Assembly (NCBI RefSeq): GCF_004193775.1
Contig: NC_041008.1
Location: 3,970,958-4,034,957 of the forward strand
Reading direction: 5' to 3'
Length of the DNA stretch: 64,000 bases
Source: Glycine soja
Taxonomy: Eukaryota; Streptophyta; Magnoliopsida; Fabales; Fabaceae
Below the pieces are notes generated by a model. It had not been told where the DNA came from. It worked only from the letters and a program-made list of their open reading frames with translations, and did not search any database. The position numbers were made by a program, and so were the translations under genes. Below, in pieces: positions 35,553 to 48,724 of this stretch (position 1 is the first letter of the stretch; every line of letters begins with the position of its first letter).

Positions 35553-36430
35553 ACGTACTTCATGCCACTAATAGTTTTAGGCTCCACTAGAATCAACCAA
35601 AAAAAGAAAAGTGGAAATATAAGGTATAGCCCACAGAAAAATATTCAATTTTTGGGACAAGTTTGGTGTAGGGGTAAACTAAAGTGATAATTTTTTTCAC
35701 TTTCATTTTTGGTTCCTTACCAAACATGTCATGCCATAATTAGTGATTAGTCTGTCTTGTATATGTGTTTGGAGTCAAATTAAAGTAGTGTTATGCTGTA
35801 GTCAGTTTTGATAAGCCCTGGCCATGCTTTTTTTTCTCTGGGAATGGGACAACAATGTAAAGATATTTTTGCAATGTGGAAGTGGATGTGCATATTATCT
35901 ATTTCCTTTTCCTATTGTTTGGATCCATTGGTTTTGACAAAAAAGGCAATGGCCCATGTAATCTTTTTGCTACAAAATTCTCGTCGCGGTTGCTCTTTTG
36001 CACTGATTTTTTTTTTCCTAACCACACATCCTTGTTCTTTTCTTTCAACTTTCAAATTTTATTCTAATAATACCCTTATACGTGATTTTAGTTTTATTTT
36101 TCTGAAGTTTAAATTCTGGAACTATGAATAAAAAGTTTCAAAATTTAAATTCAAAAGTGTGAAAATAGATTGACTTTTAGAATTAAATTTACAAAAAATC
36201 ATTCTTTTTATATTGAACTTTCGATTATGAAACTCAATGTGAATCCTTGCACTCTAATGGACTTTCTATAGACTCTCAAACACCAATCCTTGAATGAATT
36301 GTTAGGGTTGTTGCTTCCTGCATCTCTTAGAAAGAATTGGTGATGGGTGGTTACTTTTACGTTATTAGTACGACATTCTAACAATGTTAAAAAAAATTTC
36401 TAAGGTCGATTATGATAAAAAAATAATTAA

Positions 36431-36435
<5 letters not shown>

Positions 36436-36501
<66 letters not shown>
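36436..36501. repeat. Long (AT)n microsatellite
   Basis: About 33 uninterrupted AT units, the longest simple repeat in the window. Confidence 0.92.
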
Positions 36502-36504
<3 letters not shown>

Positions 36505-37019
36505 TAAAATTTCTAATGCATATTTAATACACATATAAGTTTACATAATACATTTTGTAATTATTAATTTTTTTACATATAGATTTAATACAAATTTATA
36601 TAAGTAAAAAAATACATTATCATATCAAAATTAATTGTTTCAAAATTTATTATATAAACTTATGTATCATGCTAATAATGATAATAATAGGAAAGTTGTA
36701 GGTTTGAGACCTGCATTGGTTATTAATTTTAAATTATTTCATAAAATATTTTTAATATAATTGCCGATGTAAGTCTCATACGAGTATTTTTGGTTTATTG
36801 GTGTATTGGAAAAAATGTTAGATACAGGAAGAAAATCCCAATCCTTGCTCACTATTTTAATTTTCTGGACCACTCAAAGGAATTGATGTCCAGAGGCCTC
36901 AAGCCCACACCAGCCATGCTTCTAAAGATTTGCGTCTGGTCTGACATAAGACACATGCTCCCAAAGAGTCATTGTGCAAGATTTCCAAAAGAAGAGAAAC
37001 AAGGACATATTTCCAAGGT

Positions 37020-37440
37020 TAAATTAATTTATTAGTTTTTTAATTTATTTTTTAGATTTGATTTGGTTCTTTAAGTTTTTGGAATTCAATTTAATTTTTT
37101 AATTTTTAAAATCAATTCAATTTGATAATGTTGTCTTAAAAATTAGATCAACGGTTTTAAGAAATTGTATTTTGCTAATGCTTAAAATCACTTAACGATG
37201 ATTTCAAACTATCACAAAATACACATTCAAATGATAGGATCAAATTTAAATGGCATAATCACTTTAATTAATTTAGACAACAAGATCAAATTAAACTAAT
37301 TTTAAAAATTAGAATATCAAATTAAACAAAAAAAGTAGAAGACTAAATCAAATCAATTTTAAAAACTAAAAAATCAAATTGAAAAAAATAAAATACCAAA
37401 GTTAACATTAAAAATAAATTAGAGGATAAAAAATTAATTT
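37020..37440. mobile_element. MITE-like inverted-repeat element
   Basis: The left arm (tttgatttggttctttaagt, then attcaatttaattttttaat) is the approximate reverse complement of the right arm (attaaactaattttaaaaa, then aaaaatcaaattgaaaa). The arms are roughly 100 bases and diverged. No coding capacity; borders approximate. Confidence 0.5.
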
Positions 37441-38920
37441 GCAATATATGTTTTACTGTTATTTTAATGTTGATATTGTCATCCAACCATAAATCATAAT
37501 TTGTATTATTTTAAAATAATTATTTTAAAATTAACAAACTTATCATACATAATTAGTTATGATTTGATGACCTATGTCAAACTTTATATTATCGCTGCAT
37601 AATCATATTTCTCTTATTTAAAGAGTGTTAGAAATTATAAAATCACTAAATGAGTTTATTAAATAAGTAATAAAACCCATAAAGTTTCTGATTTCAAATG
37701 AATTTTAATCAATAATATATGTGTTAAAAAAAACGTATTAGATATTGTTAATTTGTTACCATTTACTAAAAAAATGAAAAGAAAATTTCCTGATTTTTGA
37801 AATGAGTAATATTTACTAAAAAAAAAGGTACAAAAAGAAATCCTCAAGTCTCCCTCAGGAATGAGTGAGTGAACTTGAAATCCAAATCTGGCTGCACGGT
37901 ATCAGTGCAAAAAGAAACTCGCTATGCTTCTAGTGCATAGACAATTTATTTATATGGCATTTTATTTTTAAAAAAATAGGATTTTATATGTGCAAAATAC
38001 AGAAAAATACTTTCAAAATCTTGCAAAACAATTCAATAAAAACTTAAATCACACGAATTGCTGTCACGCTAACTTATTAGAATAAATTGCATAAAAATAA
38101 TGTGATAAAATTTAAATTTTAAAATATACATTATAGTTTCTCAAAAAACAGGTAATAAAAAAGATTAAATTAAAAATTGTATACCTTACGTTTTCTCAAT
38201 AACTTTTGTATTTATTTTTATCATATAATCCATGAGAAAGTATTAAGTATATTTTTTCGTATACCACAGTAAAGATACAAATGTTGTTTTGTGTACTTTT
38301 ATTTTCCTTACTATTACTTATTCCATGACCAAAACTGAATTTATTGGTAATTTTTTCTTTTATCCAAACTTTAGGATAGAAAACAAAAGATCAATTAGTT
38401 TTTCTTGTTTCTATTTTCAATTTTCATAAATAGATACAAAAAAATTCATCACGAGTTCAATTTATTCACATAAATAAATATAAAAATAATTTTCAAACCA
38501 AAGGAGCTATTTTCTCTTTATTCTAACTTGTCTATTTTTACTTTTAACTTTACCAAGAACGCGGAGTGGCGGACTTTAAGATCCTGCATCAATTTTGATT
38601 ACTTGGAAATTGTTATGAGTCTACAACCTTGAAAAAATAGCACAAACTTTGTCATCATGTGCTTATCTATTGACTATAAAGTCGGACATGATGAGTTTGT
38701 CTTAGATAACAAATCAGCAAAACAAGCATAAAAATTGACTGAACAAGACTAATGAAATTGCAATAATCGATTTCAATCAGATTTTTTATAACAATAATTT
38801 ATGATAATCATACTTATTATTATTAAACTAATTGTTTATTAACAGATTCAATTAATAAAAAAATAATTGCCGGTAATGACTATGAAATTGCTAAAAATAT
38901 TTTATACATAATTGTGAATA

Positions 38921-39290
38921 GACTTAAATGTAATTTTAGTTTCTTTATTTTACTCAATTCGTAATTTTGATCTTTTTATTTTAAAATAAAAATATTTGAT
39001 TCCTCTATTTTAAAAAAATCCATTATTTTTTTATGATACCTTAAATGAATATGTTAGACTTAAGGTTTAACTGTATCAAAATAAAAGAAATAAAATATAG
39101 GCAAATTTGAGAATTTTATTAAAATTGTAAAATTTTTAAAATAAAATAATTAAATGTCTCTATTTTGAAATAAATGACTAAAATTAAATATTTTTTTTTA
39201 AATAGAGAAATTAAACATCTCTATTTTAAAATAAAGGAATCATAATTATGGACTGAGCAAAATATAAGGACTAAAATTACATTTAAGCCT
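38921..39290. mobile_element. Non-autonomous TIR element (MITE)
   Basis: Left end gacttaaatgtaattttagt and right end actaaaattacatttaagcc are inverted copies. The inverted similarity continues inwards for about 80 bases. The element is about 370 bases. The terminal words GGCTTAAATG..TTTTAGTCC are very common in legume genomes. Internal sequence is non-coding. Confidence 0.7.
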
Positions 39291-40429
39291 ATTGAATAAA
39301 TATCTTTGTCATTTTGAATAATAACTTTTTTTGGTTTCCTCCACTATTTTTTTATTTATGTGTTAGTCTCACACTTATTTGCATACATGATAATTTATGC
39401 ATAATTATTTGCATACAAAATAATTTTAAGACAATTATGACATTCAAAAATAAAAATTAATCTTTATGTTATTTTCTGATTGAACATAATTTTATAATTA
39501 CTCTAGGTAATCATCAAAATTATTATAATATAATATTTCTATTTTAATTTCAAACAAAGTTGAAGAATAAAAGACGGACAAGGAAAAAAAAAATGAGAAA
39601 ATGATGTATTTATGAAGATAATTCAATATGGGATAATTACGCACATCAATAATTAAATAAGTTTATATTTAAATTGAGTAAAAAAATTATATAAATAGAA
39701 GAAATTTTAAAATTTAGAAACAAATATAAATATCTTTTATTTTTGTAATAAATTAACAAAAAAATTAATTTTGATTTGATTGATTTATATGCTAAAATAC
39801 ATATTTATATTTTTTTATGTAAAATACTTAATTCTATTAAGTGTGATAAAATAACAGTTTATGTGTTTTTTCTTGAGTGAGGGATCATACCAATATCTCT
39901 CACTTTATTGCAATTCACTACTAAACAAAGCATTTTAAATATAAAATAAAAATATTCAACATAAAATACTCAATCATTATTTAAAAATATTTAACTTAAT
40001 CAATTTAAAATAATTAGAAGTAAATCAGTAATATATGTTTTAATTCAGATTAATCAATAACATTAATATATTTTGATTCAAAATTATAACATATTAAAAT
40101 TAAGATAAAATAGAAATAATTTATTGAGTGAACATAAAATTTTATTTTTATTTTTATTATTTTTATACTTTTAATATATAATAATTAATTGGATCTTCTG
40201 TTGACTATTTATATTACACAATAATAATTAATAACTTATTAAAAGTTGTTATATTTATGATACTGATATCTAGTACAAAAATATTAATTTTTTTAATATT
40301 TTTTAGAAATCAATATATAATATACATATTAGTTTAATTTCAAAATTTTACGAATTTACAGAAAATAATGTGTAACATAAAAAAAAATTATCATTTGTCA
40401 TTATTCTGTGGTGATAGAGACTCATAACA

Positions 40430-42735
40430 GCTTATTATAATAGCCTTATCATTTCATAGAAAGTGACCCCTGAATGAATTGTGTGAGAAAGAAGATTTTT
40501 ATTCTTACGCGGTTAGTGCCATGTATTGTTCATTAATGTGTACACTTTATTAAGTATTCAAACATGCCCTCTGGAAAAACATACGGATTCTACCTTGGAA
40601 GTATATAGCAAAGCAAAAAGACATCTTTCGTGGCTTGAAAACAAATAGGTCAAAAAGCAAGTCAAGTTTTGGATCCAGGGAGAAAATTAATATTTGTGCA
40701 AACAATAACGTAGTTCTGAAATAAGAAATAGAATAGGAATATAAGTAAATTAAAATAGAAATTCTATTCCAATTTCGTTGTCTGGTAAGACTAGGAAGAA
40801 AATAGCATGAAAAGTAATTATATAATTACTTTTTATGTGATATATTTTTCTCTTCAATTTAGACATTACGGGTGTCTTTTAATTGACTTGGTCAATGAAT
40901 AATCATATTTGCATGCGTATGATGGCTGTTAGTTTAAATAAAAAACTTTACACAGAAAAAATTAATATATATGAACAAAAAGAGACTTTATATCATAACG
41001 TCAATCAAATTTTATATGAGATATAAAATAACATGAAATATAAATTGTTAATTGGAAAAAAGTAAAAATGGTTTAACCTTTTCTTTTATATGTTTCATGT
41101 ATATAATACTAATATATTTTAAACCAAAGTTTGCTCTCAATAATATATGATCATTTTTATTTTAATCTTGTTTTTTAATCATTACTCAAAATATTTTATT
41201 TTAGTCATTGATGTTAAGATTCACTATTTATGTAATAGAGTGATTAATAGCGACTGAAAAATAAGTTTATTGTTGTCGAAATAACAAGAATTAAAATTTA
41301 CACTAAAAAACAATAATTAAAAAAATTATCAATAAAAAAGACCTATACAAAAAATTTACAATTTTATAAGAATGAAATAATAACGTAAGAATTATAATAG
41401 AATATAAAAGTTAATAAAATTAAAAATAATACATTTAAATCTTAATTGTTAAAAGATAAAACGCTTTTTATTTTATTCTTTTATATGATATATAATTTTT
41501 TCACCATTTAGAATTTATCTATATTTTAAATTACTTTTTCCATCTCAACTTAAATTAGTTGTATTTGTTTATTTATTAATTGAATTAATTGTACACATGA
41601 GAGTTTTTATGGTACCCTGAAATTTTTTGGGAGTTTTAATGCTGATGGTTTTTTTTAACCAATAAAATAATTATGTCATTTATTTTCTCATTAATTAAAG
41701 AAAATTTTGTTTTTTTCAAATTAGTCTTTGATTAATTAAAGTATTGCGTTTTTTTTTAAATTACAACTATCTTAAATAAAAAATCTAATTAAGCATGAAT
41801 TTAGAAGTTTGATGCTTCACCCAGTAAATCACGCTAATCCTATAGAATGACTATTACGCTCAAGAGAAATTTAATCTTGTGTATACAAAATTAACCTTTA
41901 CTGGCATTATAAAATTCCTCATATAAAATTGTGATTTCCTTCCAAAAGTATTGTAGAAAGATAGAACTTTTATCTCTTTTAGATGTTCTTGTTACTATTA
42001 TTATTAGTCACACTTTGACTCCAAATACAACTATCAATTTGTGTCAGCCAGTGTGAGGGGTGAGACTCTCAAATCTCTACTCAAGTTCAAGTTCAGGTCT
42101 TTTTCTACCAGCTAAGATTCAAATGGAGACGAGCATGATAATGCCTTTTCATGTTCTTATCATTCTTCTCCTATCAGACCCTTTTATTGTTGTGAATATA
42201 AACTTTAAAGAGACAATCACAATTTTACTTCTCATGAACGTAACGATCACTATCTAGAAATCATTAAATCAACTTGGTTTATTGGGTGAAAGAGATTAGG
42301 GTTAAGAGTTTTTTTTTTAAAAAAAAATTAATTAATCAAAGACTCATTTTTTGTGGTACTATAGAACCTGCTTTACTCACATTTCTCTTATATTTTCAAA
42401 TATATTTATTGTATATTTTTAATTTTCACCACATTTTAAAATTTTCAAATATGAAATCTTCCCGTGTTTTTTCATTTTTGTATTTTCCAAGTGTAACTTA
42501 TGAGCTAAGCCAAAAGGAGAACAAAGTAAGTCAATGCCTTTCAATTACAAATATTGATTGAAGACTGAACCCCCAACAAAACACAACTCAAACTCAAACT
42601 TCATTCCTTTCTTTACTCTCTTTAGCTTGGCACCTTCTACTACTCATCTTCCTTTCCCTTTCTTCTCTCTCTCTCTCTCTCTCTCCCTTGCAAACAACAA
42701 ACACAACAACACAGTTAACTGTTGAACAAGAAACA
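40430..42735 (+). promoter_or_regulatory. Upstream region of NAC-A, duplicated upstream of NAC-B
   Basis: The block 40430-40800 is similar to 51700-52220 upstream of NAC-B: shared words include gaagat..attcttacgcggt, and attctattccaatttcgt at about 40762 and 52196. A CT microsatellite (42664-42685) lies in the probable NAC-A leader. The stretch 40860-42540 is AT-rich and shows no gene. The exact transcription start is unclear. Confidence 0.5.
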
Positions 42736-45700
42736 ATGGAGAACAACATAATTTCCATATGTGATCACATGCCTGTAGGATTCAGATTCCGTCCCACAGA
42801 TGAAGAGCTTGTGAACTATTACCTCAAACACAAGCTTCTGGCCGATGATTTCCCTGTCCACATCATCCCTGAGATCGACCTTTGCAAAGTGGAACCTTGG
42901 GATGTACCAGGTAATGCTAACACTAAACATTAAACATTAAACACTAAAAGCATCCCCTTAATCATCAAAACCACTTCACTGTTGTTTTGACTCGTTTCAA
43001 ATTGTGGTATCAGAAAGATCAGTGATCAAATCCGATGACCCAGAATGGTTTTTCTTCAGTCCTGTGGATTACAAGTACTTGAAGAGTAAAAGGTTTAACA
43101 GGACAACCAAGCGTGGCTACTGGAAAACCACTGGGAATGACCGGAACGTTAAGATACCGGGCACCAACAATGTCATTGGGACTAAGAAGACCCTTGTTTT
43201 CCACGAAGGCCGTGTTCCCCGTGGTGTCAAGACCAACTGGGTTATTCATGAATACCATGCTGTTACCTCCCATGAAAGCCAGGTTTTTTTTTCTTTTTCA
43301 AGAAATTTTAACACTGTTTTGAAATTATGTTTATGAAACTTTGTACCTGAATAACGTTGTGATTTTTTCATGTAGCGGACCTCATCTGGTAGGATAAGAA
43401 TTTGTTGCTGTTGTTGGAAATTGTCTTTCTAATAGATTTTCTCACTATAGTATGGACTTTTTAGGCTTTGATATTATTTCCTATCCTATTGGTTGTTCTG
43501 ACATTAGAAGGTTATTGGATCCTTTGTTGTAATTTGAATCCCATGTTTTTTATTTTGTCAATCTTTATTCATGATCCAAATTTGTCAATTTGGCTTTGGT
43601 TGATGATGACAAAGGGGGCATTTGGGAGAGTTTATTTCAATAAGCTTCATGTGGAAGCTTATCAAAATATGATCTTTTTATTTCATTCTAATGAGCTCCT
43701 AGATAATGCTTATGGGTGAGCTCTCACATGACTTATTGGATGACTGTTTAATTGAATCTTTTATGTAAATGTGGTCAAAATTCATCATCAGTTTTCATCA
43801 AAGACTGCCAATTAATTTCTGCTGTATAACTCTTTTGGAGAAAATTAAGGCTGTTTTGCTGCATGCCCTACCAAGTCGTTCATTTTTAGTTTTTGCCGTG
43901 AATAGAACTTTTCAGGAAATAAATTTCTGATTTTAAATGCTGATTATCTCCAAGTTTTGCAGAGGGATTTTGTTTTATGCCGCTTGATGAAGAAAGCTGA
44001 GAAAAAAAATGAAGGGGGAATTGAGGCACCAACCTTTGATGAAGGGGAGCCCAGTGTACACTTGTTTTCTGACTATGGAAATCAGGCAAGAGCAGAAGGG
44101 ATTGCATCCTTCATGGACATATTTACACTCTGCCATGTGAAAACATGCCGAAACTGATATATGTTTTGTAAATATTTTTTTTTCAGGTAGATATTATTCC
44201 CGGAGTAGATATGGAAGAAATCTTTCAGGCAGTGGATCGGGCCGAGAAATTCTCCCCCCCAGTACAACGGTCTCAAACTGGCATTGGGCTGGAAGATTTT
44301 TTCGCAAACTCTCCATTGTTTGATGCCCACTTTGGAAGCGAAAACATCAATATGCAAACTTCACTTGAAGTTACCGACGATGAAGAGTTGGTAAATTCAT
44401 TTTGGGTTGATGATGAAGAATTTGTTATCAATGAAGAAAGAAGACACTGTTTTGTCAATAGTTCCACCCAACCAAAGTCATTTAGAAGGGTATACAATGA
44501 AAGCAGTGAAATAGATGCTGAAGTTGTCTCTAATCTGGTAAAGATATATTGTCCAAAATCTGAATGATATTGAGGAGTGTATCTCTATTTGTTTATGAAC
44601 TATTAGTTGGTTCTATAGGTTAACATCGTGTGCATTATGGTGATGTGAGTTTTCCCACATTTAAACAATGTTTAGACCTGTTTACTTTAGTTTTATTTTT
44701 AGTTTTTAATTTTTTAATTGCAAAATTGTCATCTTGTTTTCAATCTGTTTCCTATTTTCAAAGGTTTGTACATGAAATAGAGAAAACAATAAAAAAAAGT
44801 TGTTTTCAGTGTTTCCTGTACAAATATTTTAAAAGTGAAAAAAGAAATGAAAATAGAAGTAAACAGGTCCTTGGTGTTTTTCTCCTATAGATTCTGAAAA
44901 GAATTAAATGTTTGGTTTGAGTTGGTTCTGAAGTTATGTCGTGAGTCATGATGACCAATGCTTGGCACATTATTGAGACCTTAGTGCATGCTTGGGTGAG
45001 GGGAATAGTTTGGAAAGGGAACAAGGAAATGGAGATAAAGCAATCTATTTTTGTTCTCCATTTTTAGCTTTCCTTTCATCTCTTCCCCAACATATACCTT
45101 AAGACACCAGAAGTACTCTTCTCTTGGGTTTGTGACTTTTTTTTTTAAATATTGGATATCTTTTCTGACATTACTACAGAATGAACACATTAGTGCTGAT
45201 GAATACCCTGCACTGAAAATGTTTCAATCATCATATGATGTCCGTGGTGGCACAAGTCGTCTAGCTTCTAACCATAAAGCAAACAAAGAGAAAAAGGAGA
45301 GTATCATTCCAGATGATTTTTGGGCTGTGGAGACATCCTCTTGTGACTCAACTGCAGATGAACCAATTGAAATTTCTAGTTCTCCTTCCACTCCAACAAG
45401 AATGAAAAATCAGTGTCATCTAAGACCTGACAAGTTCATATTACAAAGAACTGTTGCAGGAAGACCTCAAATACAAAAGCAAGTTTCAAACAATGCAGTC
45501 TCCCATGTAGAGGTGAGAAAACAAGCAGCTGTGTTAGGAAAATTAAAATTTGTTTCTTAACCAAGTAGGCAGATGGTTCATTTGAAGTGATTTTCATTTT
45601 AACATACTATTGATAATACTGTGCTGCATGTGACGTATTTCTGCAGGTTCGGAAGGAATTGCTCACTGTGAAATCAGAAAAAGATCAGAAAAATGCTCAA

Positions 45701-45889
45701 AACGCTAGTTTAAGAGGGAACTTCAAAAACAAAAGCCAACAATCCTCTGATGTCAACAACAATGGTTCTTTCTTTTACATGGAGACGGCTTCAAACCGAA
45801 GCCTATTTCCACGTTCGGTGTATCTTGTTAATGTTGTCATAGGGATTTTGTTGTTAATAGTTATTAGTTGGGATGTATTATCATGTTAG
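42736..45889 (+). CDS. NAC-A: NAC transcription factor with C-terminal membrane anchor (NTL type)
   Basis: Exons: 42736-42910, 43014-43282, 43963-44085, 44187-44537, 45180-45512 and 45647-45889, giving 497 residues. The NAC domain (about 12-159) has GFRFRPTDEELVNYYLKHKL, DLCKVEPWD, WFFFSPVDYKY, RGYWKTTGNDR, IGTKKTLVFHEGR and WVIHEYHAV, so DNA binding looks intact. The middle is acidic and Ser-rich, as in activation domains. The last 24 residues contain a single hydrophobic helix (VNVVIGILLLIVISW). NTL-type NAC factors are held at ER, plasma or other membranes and released by proteolysis under stress to enter the nucleus. The exon 3 donor is uncertain: the site used in NAC-B is deleted here, and I chose the GC donor at 44086 because the GT at 44137 would leave only a 50-base intron; with that GT the protein would be 514 residues. 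Intron 4 contains a MITE. Confidence 0.88.
44675..44869. mobile_element. MITE in NAC-A intron 4
   Basis: Perfect 13-base terminal inverted repeats: gacctgtttactt at 44675-44687 and aagtaaacaggtc at 44857-44869. Arms continue as imperfect inverted repeats. About 195 bases with no coding capacity. NAC-B intron 4 has the flanking text (caatatttag, then attttctcgtatagattct) without the insert, so the element came in after the duplication. TIR and a possible TTA-like target suggest the PIF/Harbinger group. Confidence 0.8.
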
Positions 45890-47420
45890 AACTTAGAAGC
45901 GAGGTAGTGTGTACGAAAGGCTGGTGAGGGTTACCATGGTTCCTTTGATGTAGTTCAGCTTCTGCTTCATGGCAAGCTTATTATTATAAGATAGGTAAGT
46001 TGTATAGTTCACATGTATATTACACTGATGCATGTTCATTGCATCTTTCTTAATGAAATATCTCTGCTTACTATTTGTTGCCTTTTCTATTATCATTAAG
46101 TTTTCTATTGCAATCTTGATACCGGTATAATTAAAATATTGAGTATACCCTAAAGTGTTTGTCTGAAGATTGGCACTATAGTTGTCCTTCAAAGATTGTT
46201 TTGTCACCAAATTAGTCTTTGAAGGATACAAATAGTTACCAAATTTGTGTTTTTGTGTCTCCACTGGTGACACTATAATATTTGGAAGACCAATTTGAGG
46301 GTTTACTCCTTAAATTTGTGATAACATAAACCTTAAGGATAAACAAATTTCTTCTAAAAAAAAGGCTAAACAAATTTATTTTGTTTCATGAATTCTGAAC
46401 ATCTCTATCGAAATGAACTACCTTATTTATAGCTAATCTGTTTGGTGGTTCTTCAAAGCAGTATCTTAATATGCCTATGATGGCCTCCACTGAAAATGTT
46501 TTGATGCTGTTAAAAACATGCTGGTATGCGTGTCAGGTCAGTTGTTCGATATGTAGTCAGCATCAGGACTCATTTTCTTATCCAATAAGGACCTGTAAGC
46601 AAATCTTCAGAAAAAAATGATTAAGAATGAACATTAGCTGAATTCTAGTAAAGTGATAATCTTTTGTCCGTTCAAAATATGCAGGGCCAATTTCTTAATA
46701 TGCCTAATTAAAAATATCACTTGCTAGAACCTAAAAGAAGGAAATGCCAAGTAGATGTGGAAATATAAGCCATCCAAAGCTTCATTCATTTATTCAGCAT
46801 TTTAGGATACAAAAGGCTGATACAATCTGTCAAACAAGTTGATGTAGGCAGTCAGCCTGTCACACCATGCAACAGAAACAGTGTCTGACAAGGGTAAAAG
46901 GCTTCAAATTTAACCATATAGTCTATAATAAGTTCAGATACTCAAATCATTTTTATTTTAAATATTTCATTAATCCTTCTTTTTTTTTTCTTTTTATCAT
47001 ATCATAAGTTTTATCATACTTATATTTTTTTTCCTCTTTTTAGGTGTTGGATAATACAATAGGTGTCTATCAAACATTTTCCATAGAATAATAATACAAA
47101 CCAACATATATTTTAAACATTCCACAATGCATTTCATTTTCTCCATTTCTCTCTTCCTATCACATTATAAAGTCTATCATATCTACATTTTTATTTTATT
47201 TTATTTCCAGATGTTGTCTATAATACATTAATGACTGAAAAAGCTAACACTTGCTCCTTTAGATATTTCATTATGATAAGATACATTGAAAAAGTTAAAT
47301 CATTGTAAGACCATGTGAGTTTTGTCTTTTGTATCTCATCATTACAAAATTTTGGAAGCAGATTCTCCAACAACATTACAATATCTAGATTCTTATATAG
47401 GACTCTAGTCAGTAACTTTT
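45890..47420 (+). repeat. NAC-A downstream flank, duplicated at 61925-62880
   Basis: The stretch 46150-46900 aligns well with 61925-62650, for example atgtagtcagcatcagg at about 46551 and 62309, and ccatccaaagcttcatt at about 46772 and 62548. The part 47215-47400 aligns with 62715-62870. Function unknown; the left end includes the 3' UTR of NAC-A. No gene is supported. Confidence 0.75.
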
Positions 47421-47689
47421 TATGTTTAATTAAGTTTTTCATAACTTAAAAATATGTCGTTGTTAACCGTTTGACAAGTGTACTAAATGTTCAAGTAGTA
47501 AAGACTTGGAAGTCCGAGTGTCAATTTTCACATGAACTTTATTTTGTACTTATATTGGATAATTTTCAATTTAAAAAGAAAAGATTAGATGAGATAAAAG
47601 ATGGACAAAAAGAACAGGATAAAATAATAGATATCAATATAAGACAAAAGAAATAGTAGGAAATTTAATGAGATGAGAATGTTAGGACC

Positions 47690-48690
47690 TAATATGTCTT
47701 ATTTGTCTAAGATGCATTATTTCAAATTTTTCTCTATCAATTACGTGAATTTTTCCTATTCACATCTATTAGAATACTTGCTTCCGATGTATCACGATGA
47801 TAAACTTATCTTACCTATCTATCTCCCAAATGTCTTTGCAAAGATCCAATAGATAAAATGCATGAAGTTCTAATTTTAGATGTTTGCTTTGATGCATAGG
47901 CATAATGCAATCACTCTATGCCTATCAATTATTTCATTAAAATATCCTTTCCTTTTAGTTCTATTAGAAATTACTATTTGTCGAACAATTAAGTCCTAAA
48001 ATTGATGTATGTAAAACCTTCCTTGTATTTCTATTAAAGATTATCCTCTATCGAGCACCTAACCCCTAAAGATGATGCAATGATGAATGATACATGAAAT
48101 AAAAAATAAGAAAGGATAATAGGAAAGAAAACACCTGTTTACATTCATAGATATAAAGTATACAATATATTTTTTGACTTTTTAAATTTGTCAGACCCTA
48201 ACTAAGGGTTTAGCCTCTTATAGACATAAGGGGCCTTACACTTGGAAAGGGGTATAGAAACTGATGGAGGAGAAGGAATGAAAAAAAGGGAATAGAAAAT
48301 GATGGAAAAGAAGAAAGAATTTTCTAAGGGAGAGTTTTCAGGCTTTGGGTGTGTATTAGAATGTTTTTGAGACTCGGTGTGTCTTTTTTCCTTAACTTGA
48401 CCCTCTTTTTTATAGTAGCTGGAGTGGACTTAGGCCTGTGTACTCGTGCTTAGCGCCCACTGCTTGCTTAAGCGGGTGTTTGTATACGCATTTAGCACGC
48501 CTCTTCCTCGCTTAGCGTCAGTGCTTGTTTTCGCGCTAAGCGCGTCTTGGGTTGGGCCCGATGCCAAAATCTTCTCTTTTTTTCTTCATATTTTTGCTAT
48601 TTCTGCATCTTTTTTACTTTTAATCTCTCATTTTCATATTTGCAAGCCATGAATAAGAAAGTCATCAATTCTTACAAATTAAGTATAAAT
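47690..48690. repeat. Dispersed repeat with GCGCTAAGCGCG-type motifs, copy 2
   Basis: Same organisation as the block at 7660-8800. The motif cluster at 48440-48560 has ctcgtgcttagcgcc, tttagcacgcc, cgcttagcgtc and gcgctaagcgcgtctt (48533-48548, identical to 8639-8654). It interrupts the NAC-A downstream flank, so it arrived after the array formed or was lost from the other unit. Confidence 0.6.
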
Positions 48691-48724
48691 AACTGCTAAA
48701 TAAATATTTTTTAGGTTATTTTCA

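Larger units (their letters stand above)
35553..40429. other. Long AT-rich intergenic region without genes
   Basis: About 4.9 kb. The left part should include the 3' UTR of the EEP/EF-hand gene. The stretch 36800-37020 is less AT-rich but its ORF matches nothing I know. Several MITE-like inverted-repeat elements and a long AT microsatellite are listed separately. The stretch 39300-40430 is featureless A/T-rich DNA. Confidence 0.5.

Noticed and set aside
36790..37035. 81-codon open frame in the 36-37 kb gap
   Set aside because: No recognisable domain, no neighbouring exons, and AT-rich repeats on both sides.
43377..43402. Possible extra NAC-A exon after the TGTAG acceptor at about 43377
   Set aside because: It does not continue the NAC domain; the expected text RDFVLCRLMKK begins at 43963, in phase.
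44137..44186. 50-base GT-AG intron for NAC-A intron 3
   Set aside because: In phase but shorter than normal plant introns; the GC donor at 44086 gives a 101-base intron. Kept as an alternative in the gene entry.
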